Shown here: positions 22,990 to 34,959 of the stretch, piece by piece
Layout of the letters: every line of letters starts with the position of its first letter
Position numbering within the stretch: the first letter of the stretch is position 1
Source of the DNA: Haematococcus lacustris
Taxonomy: Eukaryota > Chlorophyta > Chlorophyceae > Chlamydomonadales > Haematococcaceae
Length of the DNA: 64,000 bases
Assembly: GCA_030144725.1 (NCBI GenBank)
Contig: JASKMD010000030.1
Location: 1,088,525-1,152,524, forward strand
Direction of reading: 5' to 3'
Notes under the pieces: model-generated
What the model saw: the letters and a program-made list of their open reading frames with translations, nothing else
What the model was told of the DNA's origin: nothing
Databases searched by the model: none
Program-made: the position numbers and the translations under genes

Positions 22990-24740
22990 TGTGCTCAACG
23001 AGCACAACGTGCAGCGTCCCCGGGGCTATGCTGGATCAGCTGCAGCCGCATAGGTTATGGTGTGACGAGGCAACGCAGTTGCTGCCTGCACATTGGTGTG
23101 GCCTATCTTGGCGTGGGATCAGTCAGAAATTGGCCGGCAAATGCATCTGCATTACCTTCCCATGCCACTCTACTGTGCCAGAGGCTGTTGCGCCTGGGTT
23201 AAGAGTGCTCTGTCTCGAAGTATAACCAACCACGGCTGCCGCCACCTCTCGGCAGGATGTTGTTGCGGCGATTGATGTTGTTGATGTTGGATGTTACATG
23301 TTGGATGTTGCAGTGGTGGTGGCAAGAGACGGGTCAGGTGCTAGATAATCGGCCAAGGTGGGTACTTCACACTTGCATCCCTCCACTGCTCGCGAGCCAG
23401 CCAGCACGCCATTTTCCTTGGCTTCTTAGGGTTTGTTGAGCCTCAAATGCTGTACAGATACATCTCCTCCGCATGCACTGATAATCTACAGCCTCACATA
23501 TGCTTATTTGTCCTTAACTAGCTTCTCTACTCGCAAATCCCTATATCCAGCAACCCCTATCTATGAGTAACACATTGCACAGGTTGTGTGGCGCATGCAC
23601 CTTAGCTTGCTGTGACCCTGCTGACTGCATTACCTGTTTGAGACAGACCCTTTTGCTTGGGGCAGTGTTGACTTGTGCCTCTTGACCCAGCAGGTACTGA
23701 GAGTTCCTATAATGCCGTGAACACCTGTTTGCCTCTTCCTGTTGCACTACTGGAGCTGTGTCCCAGATGGCAGCACCACCATGGCAGCAGCACCACCATG
23801 GCAGCATGCATGGGTGGCAGCATGGGAACTGGGCGCACTGTGCTCTTCCTCCACCACCGCTCGTTGTCACATTGTGTGTGCTTTATCGCTGCATTAGCCA
23901 ACACATGGCGCTTCAGAAGGGGCATAGCTTGCCCTATGCCAAGCAGGTGAAGGCCACCAGGATATCAAGCCAGTATCCAGCATGCGGCATGTACTGCATG
24001 CTGCATGAGATGTGCGGCATGCATTGTGACACAGGCAATGGCGAGCCATGCCAAGCCAAGCACCGCCAGCAATGTGCTGGACAGCCAGAGCTAGCATGGT
24101 AGGGAAGTTGCAGCTACATTGCCTGGCCACCCTCCCTACATCGGCCTGGCTGTGACGCGAGTCAGAGGGGCAGCAGCGGCAGTGGCGTGCTGCGTGCGGG
24201 ACCTACATGAGGCCACTGCCACCGCCACCACCGCCACAACTTCAGCCTTGCTGGGGTGTGCTTCCCCACCTGATGCTGCCTAAGTGCCGCGTTCTATGCT
24301 CAGCTATGCTGCCACACACAGCTGTGCAGCCAGCGCCATGGCCACAACACTCCAGGGTGTAGCCAACTGCTCAAGCTGCACCGCACCGGCTCACCAAGCT
24401 TTAGAGATCCACCAACAAATGGCAGATGGGCAGGTGGGCTGGCAGCAGCCAGCCATGAGGGTGCTGCCCAGGTTAACCAGCCATGGCCATGGAGTTCAGG
24501 GGTAGGTGGATAGGTACTCCAGTTATGCGCATGCAGCAGTTTGGGCGTTGGCCTCTCATGACAGTGTGGGATGTGTGGCAAGGGATGACATGCAATGCCA
24601 GGCGCAAGGAGCCTGCTGTGGCACACAAGAGTACATCAGGCTGCTGTGAAGACACATGCTGGTTGGAGCTGTGCGCCAGCACAGCAGCACTGCTGAGTGG
24701 CCCACTTGCCGCTGCAGTCATACAACCAAGCAACCAATGC
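22990..24740. other. Region without a recognised gene
   Basis: No family motif on either strand. Contains small direct repeats of gttgatgttggatgtt at 23270-23310 and self-complementary gcatg-rich clusters near 23975-24025. Parts may be promoter or 5' untranslated sequence of the deacylase gene. Confidence 0.45.
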
Positions 24741-24786
24741 AGCCAATGCAGTCATACAGCCATATTGTCCCTCACTAGGGCCACCA

Positions 24787-24860
24787 TTTGAGCCGGATCA
24801 GAAGTACCTACTAGCAGCCACTATCAGCCACTAGCAGCCACTAACTAGATCCGACTCAAA
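24787..24860 (-). other. Fanzor 3' terminal hairpin (copy B)
   Basis: Arms 24787-24799 and 24848-24860. Same G-U-compatible change as copy A, but the loop variant (actatcagcc) is shared with copy 0, not A. Confidence 0.6.
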
Positions 24861-24991
24861 CAGTGTGGCTGTGTGGAGTGTTTAGCCTACCACCTACACT
24901 ATTGCCTGACCCGTTAGGGCTATAGTCCAGAGTTGGCATGACAAAACATGCACTAATTGTAAGCTGATGACAGCTCAAAGGGGGGCACACA

Positions 24992-26716
24992 CTACTGTGC
25001 CACAGCAGGCTGCTGCTGCTGGGCCTGGGCCTTGGGGGGCTTGTCTCGCAGACGCTTGTAGCCCAGGCCAGGGTACTCCTTGCCCTTGGCTGGCAGCTTC
25101 CCCTGCTCTGGCCACCAGCACAGCTCCAGTGGGCGCCACTTGCTTTCCCCAATGCGCTGCATGTTCAATGCTGCATTGCAGTCCCTGTCCAGCCACCTGC
25201 CTGGCTGTGGGGCTGGCTTTGCCTTGGCAGCCTTGCCCTTGCCCTTGCCCTTGGTGGGCTCAGCTGCCCCTGGCTCAGCCTTGGTGCGCTTGCTGCGCTT
25301 GGCTGGCAGGGGAGTGCTGGGCCCTGGCTCTGAGGCTGCTGGCTGTGTGGCTGCCTGGCTGCTGCGTGGGGCCTGTGGGGGCTTGCGGGGGGCCACTACC
25401 GGGCACCACATCAGGCCCCGCACTGGCTGGCCACGCTCCTGGCTCCAGGCTGGGCGCACCAGGCGCTCTTCCACCTGCCCTGCTGGTGGCTTCCAGCCTG
25501 CAGGCCTGGTGGCATTGAGTGTGTTCAGCTCCACCTCACAGGGCTGCTGGCCATTCACTGCTGAGCTGACCCGGCTGGTGCGGTGCTCATCCACAAGCAC
25601 CACCCTGCCCCGCAGCTGGTCTGTGCCCCTGGGCCTGCACACCACCTTGCGGCAGGCACGCAGCACCGCGTCAGCACCCCACCCACCCCCAGTGCCAATG
25701 GTAGCTGCTCCAAAGAAGACCACCAGCTGCTTGGCGCGTCCGTGGCGGTTCATGGACAACTGCGCCATCTGCTCCTCCAACTGCAGCCATGCACACAAGG
25801 CACACACATGGTGGCTGACATGGTGGCACCAGGTTAGGCATGGCACAGTCAAGTACTCTTTCGTTTCGTGCCCAACCCACCACCTCTTAGTCCCTTACCC
25901 TCCCTCCCTCCCACCTACCCACCCACCCACCCACCCACCCACCCTCACCTTGTTGAAGAACTGCTCCAGCGCCCGGTCCTGAGCTCCGTACAGCCTCAGC
26001 CGCTGCCGTGCCCACTTGAGGTCCAGGTACACCTCCCACACCGCATCCCAGGTGGCCAGGGTGACGGTGATGTGCTTCAGGTTGGCCTCCAGGGAGGTGC
26101 CGGCTGAGCTTGCTGCTGCCAGGTGCTGGAGGTGGGGCTTGATCGGTGCTAGCCACCGCTCTGTGTCACGGCGGGCATTGTTCAGGCCGCTGGCATGCTT
26201 CACCTCGCCCTTGGTCAGCTTCCACCGGCGCAGCTGGTCTGCCTTGAGCTGGCCTGTTGCTGGATCCCACACCCCAGAGGCTGCGCTGACGGCCTGGGTG
26301 ACGCCGGGGTCGATGCCCACCCCAATCTGTGTGTCTGGGTCAAACACAAACTCACGCATCTCAGCTATGCCCCTGCCTATGTGGGGGAGCCCCACTGCAT
26401 GAGCCGCTGCTGCCGCTGCACTTGGGCGGCTGCTGGTGCTGCTGCTGCTGCTGGCATCTGGAGGTGGGGCTGGAGGAGGGGGAAGGGGGCGCGTGTAGTG
26501 CACGCACACGCTGACACCGTCAGTGTCCACCAACCTCTCAAAAGCAAACCCCTGGTTGCCAAGCTTGTTGGTGTCGAACCACCTGGCCCAGTGATGCTTC
26601 AGTGCTGGCTCTGAGGTGAATGCTGCCCGGGGTTCCTTGGTCAGGCCCAGCTGCTTGCACACCCCATGCAGCACCCTGCTGTCCACCTTGATGAAGTGCA
26701 CCCCCACCCTGGCCAT
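24992..26716 (-). CDS. N-terminally deleted Fanzor copy B, intact RuvC half (518 aa)
   Basis: Exons 26716-25949 and 25780-24992 join in phase 0 and stay open to the TAG at 24992-24994. The product starts MARVGVHFIKVDSRVL and has RuvC-I Asp at about residue 136 (GVGIDPGVT), a RuvC-II region FFGAATIG near 279-286 without Glu, a displaced Glu at about 321 (VDEHRTSR), RuvC-III Asp near 456 (DRDCNAALN) and the C-terminus KEYPGLGYKRLRD. A Cys pair expected for a zinc ribbon is incomplete: the position that is Cys in copy E (RVCSALNG) is Ser here (RVSSAVNG). The N-terminal ~350 residues, where TnpB-type proteins bind guide RNA and DNA, are deleted, so cleavage activity is doubtful. The upstream NLS exon is out of frame because of the deletion. 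Confidence 0.7.
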
Positions 26717-27275
26717 GAGTAGGGTAGCCCACCAGGCAGGTGAGAAAGATGCGCAGGACGAACAAAGAGGCGATGAAGCGGAGCTGAGAGTGGATCTCAG
26801 CCCGCACCCGGAGGTGCTCCCTCAGCTTCCGCCGGGTCTTCTTACAGCCGCGCAGCACTGCGCCCTCGGGGACCTTGATGACCTGCAGCCAAGCGAGGTT
26901 GCCATTTTGACAGGCCAAGACAAAAGGCGGGGTCGACACAAACAGTCCGGGGACACATAAGGCGTGGCCGTCACCTGACGACGACGAGTGGTCCAGCCAT
27001 CTCGACGATCCTGTCGTTGCTTGCCTTGGGCGGAACGAGACGCTGCAATGGAACCAACAGGAGCGACGGGTTATCTCACAGCGCTTAACTCACGTCTAGG
27101 GCTCACGTCACGGCTGGGGACACGAACCTTTATGTTTCTTGTCGCTACCCTTCCGCTTCTTCTTAGCCATCACGCGATGCGCAGTGCGACTGGCGGGGCA
27201 TTTTCAAGCAATTTGGGTTTTCCGTGAAAAATACAGCCCGTGAATTTCCCGTAAAAAAATACTTCAACACCACCA

Positions 27276-27323
27276 CTGTGGGACTGAGAGCTAGGCTGGC
27301 AGAATTCACTAAGGGGTGCACAT
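27276..27323 (-). pseudogene. 48-bp captured fragment of the deacylase gene
   Basis: Matches 21872-21919, inside the last exon of the YbaK/ProX gene, with a single mismatch. It sits at the 5' end of Fanzor copy B, directly inside the right-hand 17-bp direct repeat. Confidence 0.9.
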
Positions 27324-27338
27324 GCAGTCATACAGCCA

Positions 27339-27432
27339 GCCACCCAGCTAGCCAGCACTAAAACAGCACAGCTAGCTAGCATCCAGCTAGCATTGAACCA
27401 GCCCCCCAAGAGTGAGAGGGACAGCCAAGAGT
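27339..27432 (+). repeat. ~95-bp dispersed repeat, copy 1
   Basis: The sequence beginning gccacccagctagccagcac, rich in agctagc, recurs at 28876-28966 with a few differences. The two copies bracket the 3' exons of the leucine-rich-repeat gene. Confidence 0.85.
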
Positions 27433-27672
27433 GAGAGGAACAGCTTGGAGCCTGCATGCGATGCCTCAGCTACTGGGTGCAGCTCTTCAAGGGTGCCTTC
27501 ACTCTATAGCCCATGGTGCATGGCAAGGCGTGCATGTCCTCCCCATCGTGCTCCCTGCACTGCTGCTGCGCCTGAATCCCTTGTAGCGCTGCGGCTCATG
27601 GCAGGAATGACTGACTGGCTGCAGAGAACAGGGCCTTTCTCACTCATCACTGTAATGTCAGTACGTGCTCAC

Positions 27673-27853
27673 TGTTGGTCTTGTTCAAGTGGCTGTGCTG
27701 CGCTGTGTCGCCCCCCAGTGGGCAGCTGCTGCCTCGTGCTGTGGCTAGGTTGAGGTTGCCATAGGAAACGTCCACGTTGGCCACCCCACTGACACGCACG
27801 CCCACGCTCTGCAAGGCGCGCACTGCTTTGCTGCTGGCCCAGTTCAGGTGCAC
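27673..27853 (-). CDS. LRR gene, last exon resolved
   Basis: VHLNWASSKAVRALQSVGVR, then VSGVANVDVSYGNLNLAT, after a TTGCAG acceptor and before a GTGAGC donor, so more exons should follow. None is evident below 27673, where sequence related to Fanzor copy B begins; the gene may be truncated by that rearrangement. Confidence 0.6.
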
Positions 27854-30800
27854 CTGCAAGTAACCAGTACGAACACTGGCGGTTGGACAGTTGGGCAGTT
27901 GGGCGGGCAGGCAGGCAGTAACTAGTGATGCCTCGAAGCACGACGCCTCATACAGCACCAGCATGTTGGGGTGAACACTTTTTCCACCTGCTTGTGATTA
28001 ACTGCTAATGCCTAGCCTGCTGCTGCCTGGCCTGCTGCTGCCTAGCCTGACAAGTAAGAGGCCTATGTACTCTTGCGTGACCAGCCAGGCTGCCAGGTTT
28101 GTGCAGAGCCTGGTGCTGAGTCAAGCTCACATGGGCCAAGTCCACGACCTCCAGGGCTGGCAGGCGGGCCAGGGCTTGGAGCAGCTCAGGGCTGGGCAGT
28201 GTGTAGGCCAGACCCAGGGTGGACAGGCTGGGGGCACCTGCAGCATGAGGCCACATACCTGGCTGTGGGGGGCCCTAGGGGAGGGTTGCAGCCAGGGCAG
28301 GGCAGGTGGGGACACAGGGTTAGGGGAAGGGCGCGGTCCCTCAAGAGGGGGAATGAGTGTAGACAAGGGGCGGCTGGGCAGGCAGCACCCCTGCCCTCCA
28401 CCCGGAGCCAGCCGCTTGCATCCGCTCATTGTCTAGAACACACCTCACCTGCTCCTGATAGAAAACAGGTTCGTCAGCTATGGTAACGATGGGAGAGGTA
28501 TCAAGGAGCGATGGGAACCAGCTGTTGATGGCGTTGGAAAGGAAAGAGTGCATGCATCACGAGCAGAACAATGCACCGGAGCCATGCCATGCTGAGCCAC
28601 AGTGCGCTGCCTGCCTAAAACAGGGCGCATCAGCTTGCCTGCCCCGTCCCCTCCCCCGCCTACACGCTTGCCAGCAAAATATCGGTAGGTACCCACCCTG
28701 CCCCCTCCCCAACCCGGCTGCCCAGTGCAGGCCAGGCAGTGGCTGCACCGCACGCAACAGAGTTTAGACAAAGCACCCACTGGCCAGCCTGCAAGCTGGC
28801 ATGCCAATGGTAGCTGGCAGGCCGCACACCGCCCTTCCACAGCTTGCCGCTGTGTGAACCAATGCCAGCCATACAGCCAGCCACCCAGCTAGCCAGCACT
28901 AAACAGCACAGCTAGCTAGCATCCAGCTAGCACTGAACCAGCCCCCCAAGAGTTAGAGGAACAGCCAGGGACAGCTGATGCTGAGAGGTCCCTGAAGCAA
29001 GAGGTTGGATGCCTCCGATACATATGTATACCTCCGATGCCTGCCTCCTGGAGGTGCTAGAGTGATGTGGCTGAGTGACACACTGGTACACTGGTATACA
29101 CACTGGTACACTGGTACACTGGTATGAGCCTAGTGGCGCAATGCCTCTGAAGAAGCGGAAAAGCACTACCAAGCAAAAAAGTGGAAGCTACCAGCCAAGG
29201 GCAAGGAGTATCCAGGCTTGGGGTACAAACGGGTGTGAGACAAGCCACCCAAGGCCCAGCAGCAGCAGCAGCAGCAGCAGCAGGCTGCTGTGGCACAGTA
29301 GTGTGTGCCCCCATTTGAGCTGTTATCAGCCTACAACCAGTGCATGTTCGTCATGCCAACTCTATATCATAGCCCTCTGGATCAGGCAATAGTGTAGGTG
29401 GTAGGCGACCATGCCCATGTGTATGCCATGTGTATGCCATTTGCATGGGAACTCCACACAGACAAAACCCCGTTTTGTAGTGGTCCACGCTCATTGTTCC
29501 ACGGCAATGAAGGCTCTAGGTTGAGGGCCGAGGTGCTGAGTGAACCAATGACAGTGTAGTCCAATGACTACAACTGTCAGCTGTCAGCTGTACAGGGTAG
29601 CTCAGCTGGTTGGGTATGTGCCACCGGTCCTTTGTCATGTAGCTGGCATAGGTGCACACGGGGCAGGGTTTGAGAATGGCTACAAAGAGAACAGGCTCAA
29701 GGGGCAGCCACGTGCTTGGAGGTGTGTTGCGTAGCATCAGGTGCAAGTCGAGCAAGGGAGGGGTGCTCATGCAGATGCTGACAGCTTACAGAGCACAGCT
29801 TCGTGCATTTCCCCTGCATCTCTTCTCCTCTCAACCCCCCCTCCCCTCCCCTCCCCTCTCCACCCCTCCTCCCCTAACCCCTTCGCACCTTCCAATGCCC
29901 GGATGGCAGCCCACTGCAGTTCATGGCAGCCACACAGCTCCAACTGCTGTAACTGTCTGCCCGCAGGCCCTGCCACCAGCCGCTTGAAAGCGGCAGGGCT
30001 CAAGGCCCTCCACCCGCTCAATTCAAGCCGCCTCAGCAGCGGGTGGTTGGCACTTATGGTTGACAGCGCTGCAGCCACCTGGAATGCCTCCCCCTCCTCC
30101 TCCACCTCCACCTCCTCCTCAGCCTGCCCCTCCCTGGATGCCTGTGCGAGCTCCCCCCAACTCTCCTGCCCTGCCTTGCCCCCTGATGACACCCTGGCCC
30201 CCTGCCCAGCCCCCTGCAGCCGCCGCTGCTCCTGCTGGTTGAAGCCTGATAGCTGGCGTGTGGAGGCTGCTGCTGCGTGCTGCCTGGCCAGGGCACGGCG
30301 CAGGGCAGTGGACAGGGCAGCGTGGGTGGCCGGGCCAGGGGGCTGGGAGTCGGGCTGCAGTGGGCAGGCAGCAGCCGCCTGACTAGCATTGACTGGCTGG
30401 GGGCTGGCGCTGCAAGCAGCAGTGGGCGGACATGGTGATTGGGAGGCTGTGAGAGTGGGAGGGACTTGCAGCACGGGGCCACAGGCTGACCCAGGTGCCC
30501 TACACATCGCCTGCATCCCCGCATCCAGCAGCGGTAGGGGGCCACAGGGTCCATTGGTGTATGCTGCTGCAGCTGCTGACAATTCAATCGCCGAGTGATT
30601 GCCCGATCTTGCTGCTCTGAAGAGCTCCTCCTGCGCTGGACCAGCTGCCCCTGCTGCTGCTGCTGCTGCTGGTGCTGCAGGCAATGTGATGGGCGTGCAG
30701 TGGTGGGTTTGCGGATGTGGGTGTAGGGGTTGGGCTGCCATGGTAGGGGTGGTGAGTGGAGCAGAATTGCTAGGCCTGGTGCGGAGCAGGGGTCCACAGA

Positions 30801-33800
30801 GGCCGTGACCCTGCCCACCAGGGTGGTCCTCTGGCCCTGTCTTGGGACCCCACATGTCCCCCTGCTGGGCCAGCGGGTTGGAGGCGGGTGGGGAGAGCAG
30901 GAAGTGGGTGGCCATGGCTGGGGCCAGCCCTGCCTGGCTGCTGCTGCTGGGTCTACCTGAGTAGGTCGACCGGGAGTTGAGCAGCATGGACAGGGACAGG
31001 GCGGAGCTGGCGTCCCCTAGTGACTGGCGCGCAATGGCGTTGCCGATGGCGGTGATGTGCCACTGCTCCATACTGGATGGCCTGCGCTGCGGCTGGGGCT
31101 GGAATGCCTGCAGGTTCGGGCTGGTGCGGCTGTGAGGGGCAAAGCTGCGCAATGCTGAGAGGGAGGAGGAGGGGGATAGAGAGGTAGTGTCAGCTGGTGC
31201 CGGAAAGCCTTGGAAGGTGGGGTCAACCTCACGGCCACGAGGCTCTGAGGTGAGCTGGTCAGGCTGCTTCACACCGACTGCTGCCGCACCGCTGCTGCTC
31301 TTGCTGATGTGGAGGGTCTTGTGTTGCTGGGGCAGGCAGGCGGGTACGCTGGCAGCCTGGGGCGGGGGCCCACAGGGCAAGGAAGCCTCAGCTGGCTGTG
31401 TTTCAAGTTGCATGGGAGCGATGGCGTGGAGTTGGGGCATATGGGTGGGCAGTGGGTGGGGCGCAGCGCTTTGCTGGCTGAAGGCAATCAGGTCCAGGCG
31501 GTATGCAGGCTGCGGGTGGAGAGGTCCATGGAGCGGGGCAAGGCCAGGAGGGCGTAGATGAGAGGTGGGTGCTTCTTTGCCGTCCCCACTGGCGGCGTAT
31601 AGCTGGGCCGGGAGGGCCGGGGTGGGTGCAGAAGCCGCTGTGATGGATGGGATTAGGGGGTGGCTGCCACCTTCCCCGGCTGTTGTGCTGCTGCAGACAC
31701 ACTCAGCGAGCCGGTGAGTCACTGCAGGTTGCGGAGTGGATGGCGCTGGGCTGGGTATGGGAGTGGGCAGTGGCCTGGTGGCAAGGCCGGACTGGGATGC
31801 GCTTGCCATGCCTAGGGCCGCCATCAGGGGCCCTAGGTCTGACTGATTGCTGCCGCGCTCGCTGCTGGCCCCGCCCACCCAAGAGGCGTACGCACTGCCC
31901 ACGTCTTGAAAGAGGAACTCGTCTGCAGCCCAGGCACAAGCGGTGTGCATCATGTGGGCAGTGGCCGCTGACGAGGCGGTGTGAGCCACGTGGTGCCAGG
32001 GGAATGCCAGCAGAGGGTTTGCCTCAGGCAGATTAGGAGGGTTGGGCAGTTCAGGAAGCTTGTGCAGTGACAGCATACAGGGGGTGCTGGTGGGGCGTGC
32101 TTGTGGGGGACGTAGATGGGGGCTCAGTAAAGGGTGGTCACTAAGTGGCGTGCCCAGCTCCTGCTGCCTCCTCCGGGGTTATGATAGATCTCCGGAGTTA
32201 TGATAGATCAGCACTAGGGTGGTGGGGAGGAGGCCCCACTCCCATGACGGCAGTGCATCCATGGTGTCTCTATGTGTCCTTCTCATATGTTTCCCTGCAT
32301 CTCTAGGCCAAACAAGGGGCATGGCCAAGGCGGGCAACCTGCTGTCCCACACCAAAATCTTCCTTCCTGTGGTGTGAGCAGCATCACTGCCACAGGCAAT
32401 AAGTACCAGCAGGGTGTGAAACAGGCGGCAGGCTTGAAGGCCAGGCAGTGGCTGCAGCCGGCAGTGCACCAGTGGAGTTAACCAGGGTGATAGCAGGCTG
32501 GCAGGAAGTGGACTCAGCCAAGGTGCTGACAGACACCAGTGGCCTTAGCAGGCTGTTGACTTGGCTGGTTGACTTGACTTGGCTGGTGACTCGGCTGGTG
32601 GCTTACAGTTCCAGCGAAGCACTCAGGGCAAGGCCCACAGCCAAACCGCAATGGAATGCATAGCAAAACAGGCTGTGTCAGTGGAATGGAGTGGAATGAA
32701 GTGGAGTGAGGACGCATTGTTTGCTGATGGGCTGGAATATGGGATAAAGCAGCTGGCAAGGCACGTGGTACAGCAGTGAGTATGGCAGCCATGAACAGCC
32801 ATGCTCACCCCACCTGTGTTGATGTCCTGGTAGCTGTCCGAAGCCTCCGCTGCCTCAGATGCAGGCGCAGGCACCCTTGTGGTGGCTGAGGGCGCAGCAA
32901 GGTGCTGGCCTGCCGAAGGCAGCGGCTCCAGCTGGAAACCTAGCTTTGCTGCCAGCCGGATCAGCACCTGCTCGTCTAGGCTGGCCTGATGCAAGCCACC
33001 TGGTGTCAGGGCAGGGATAGTGGGCAAGGGTTAGATTAGGGTTAGATTAGGGTTAGATTAGGGTTAGGGTTAGGGTTGACCCTAACCCACACATCGACCC
33101 TAGTGACAGAGCAGGTGTGACAGGCACGTGAGGCACCACATGCCCATGCCCATGCCCGAACCCCTCCCCCTCCTTTCATCCCCAGCTTCAACCATCCCCA
33201 ACCTGCCTTCTTCCACCCTTCCTCTGACCTGCGTCATCCCTGCCCTCTTGAGGGCTGGAGCTTACTCACTTGCTGGCCCACCCCTGCTGCTGCCACCTAT
33301 CCAGGCTGCCCCTGGCATCACGTAATGCCTGGCTACCCTACCTGCCCACAACCTCCTGACCACCACCCTATATGCCCTCCTGCCCACCACCACCTGCCCA
33401 CTACCCTGCCTGATCTCCTGACCACCGCCAGCAGCAAGCCTGCACCAGCAGTCACCTGTCTGGCCCCCCGAGTAGTCAGCAACTAGGGCGTCACTCTTGT
33501 GCATGTGTGTGACACCGCACTCCAGCTCCAGAGCCAGGGCCTGCTCCGCTTCCTGCACAGGCTCATACCCGGCAGGTTGCCTGTAGTCAAAGGTTATTCA
33601 CCAAAAGTGTGACACAGGTGAGGGTGAGTGAGGTGAAGGCGGGGCAGGGCCAGGTGTTGGACCACATTCAGGGCAGCGGATGCAGCTGCTGGTTGATGCA
33701 CGCCGGCTCCCATGCCGGAGTAGTCTTATTCTTCTTCCTTTTCTTCTTCTTCTTCTTCTTCTTCTCATTTCTCGTGTCTGGGCCTGTCGTTTCACGCCTG

Positions 33801-34928
33801 TGCTTGATGCCTTCTCCAGTGCCGTTGACTGTGCACTATGTGCTGGCTGTGGGGCTGTGCTGCACTGGGGACCTGCTGGGTGCTCACCTTGGCCTCCTGT
33901 TGTGCCATAGCTGCCCTCCAAGTGTGGGGCAGGCGCCAGCCCGGCTGCCCCCACCTGCCCAGGCCCAGGTGCTGCAGTGCGGACAGAGGCTGGAGGCGGC
34001 TGAGCTCGGCCGCTGGAAGCTGGCAGCATGAGCCCGTCAGATCCAGCCGAGTCAAAGCCTGGAGATGGAACACAGCAGAAAGCCAGCAGGCAAGTGAGCA
34101 GACGGGCAGGCAGGTAGGCTGGTGAGCAAACGGGCAGGCGGGTGGGCAGGTCGGCGGGCAGGCTGGTTAGCAGGTGGGCCGGTCGCTGCTCTTGCTCTTG
34201 CCACGGGCCCTCTGCCCCCTGTTGCTGCTCACCTGCAAGTGCCCAGCGATGGCGTCCAGCGCCTCAGTGCCCAGCTCCCAGCACTCGCACAGCTGCAGGC
34301 AGCGCAGGCCCCTCAGCGCCACACACAACTGGACCACCAGGCCGTCGGACACCGCCAGCCCCAGGTGCGCCCTGCTGGGCTGGCGCTGGGCGGCAGGGGG
34401 TGCGCAGGTGAGCGGGGTAGAGTCAGGGGGGCTGCCGACCAGGCTGTAGGGCTGGGGCAGCTCAGGCAAGGCGCTGCCTGGGTCGCATGGGTCAAGATCT
34501 GCCAGGTGGGCCAGGCTGTGTGGGTGGCCAGGGCTGGCGGAGGGGGTGTAGCTCCAGTCCAGGTCAACGTAGGGGGCCAGGGCTAGGTGCTGCAGCCGGG
34601 TGCATGCAGTCAAGCTGTGCAGGGCCATGGACAGGGGCCCCGGGCGCTGCACGAGCAGCTGGGGCGTGGAAGTCGTTCGACTCCGTTCGTAACCCAGGGT
34701 GGGGATGGCGAAGGTGCTGCTGTTCACCGCCTCGCTGCCAGGTTGTAGAAGCTTGCTGCTGGTGCAGCGTGAGGGGTAGGGGGCGCGAAGCAGCAGGCTG
34801 TCGGCACCTGGCTGCTTGCCAAACTCTGGAGCCCTGGAGCCTGATGGTGGGTCGGACAGTGGCGGCATCAACAGCACGCCCACACGCTCAACACCCTCGG
34901 CCTCTGCACAGTCATCCGGCACGCCCAC

Positions 34929-34959
<31 letters not shown>

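Larger units (their letters stand above)
24746..27338 (-). mobile_element. Fanzor copy B: duplicated, internally deleted segment flanked by a 17-bp direct repeat
   Basis: The repeat atgcagtcatacagcca is at 24746-24762 and 27322-27338. Between them lies a near-copy of the A locus with two internal deletions. One joins the equivalents of about 19439 and 20558 (removing most of the N-terminal half). The other joins 21119 to 21872, so the right end consists of deacylase-gene sequence. The intron at 25948-25781 is retained, so a spliced-mRNA origin is excluded for that intron. Confidence 0.8.

Noticed and set aside
23970..24030. Self-complementary gcatgc cluster as a possible structured RNA
   Set aside because: Short, irregular and without a second copy in the window; chance palindromes are likely in this composition.
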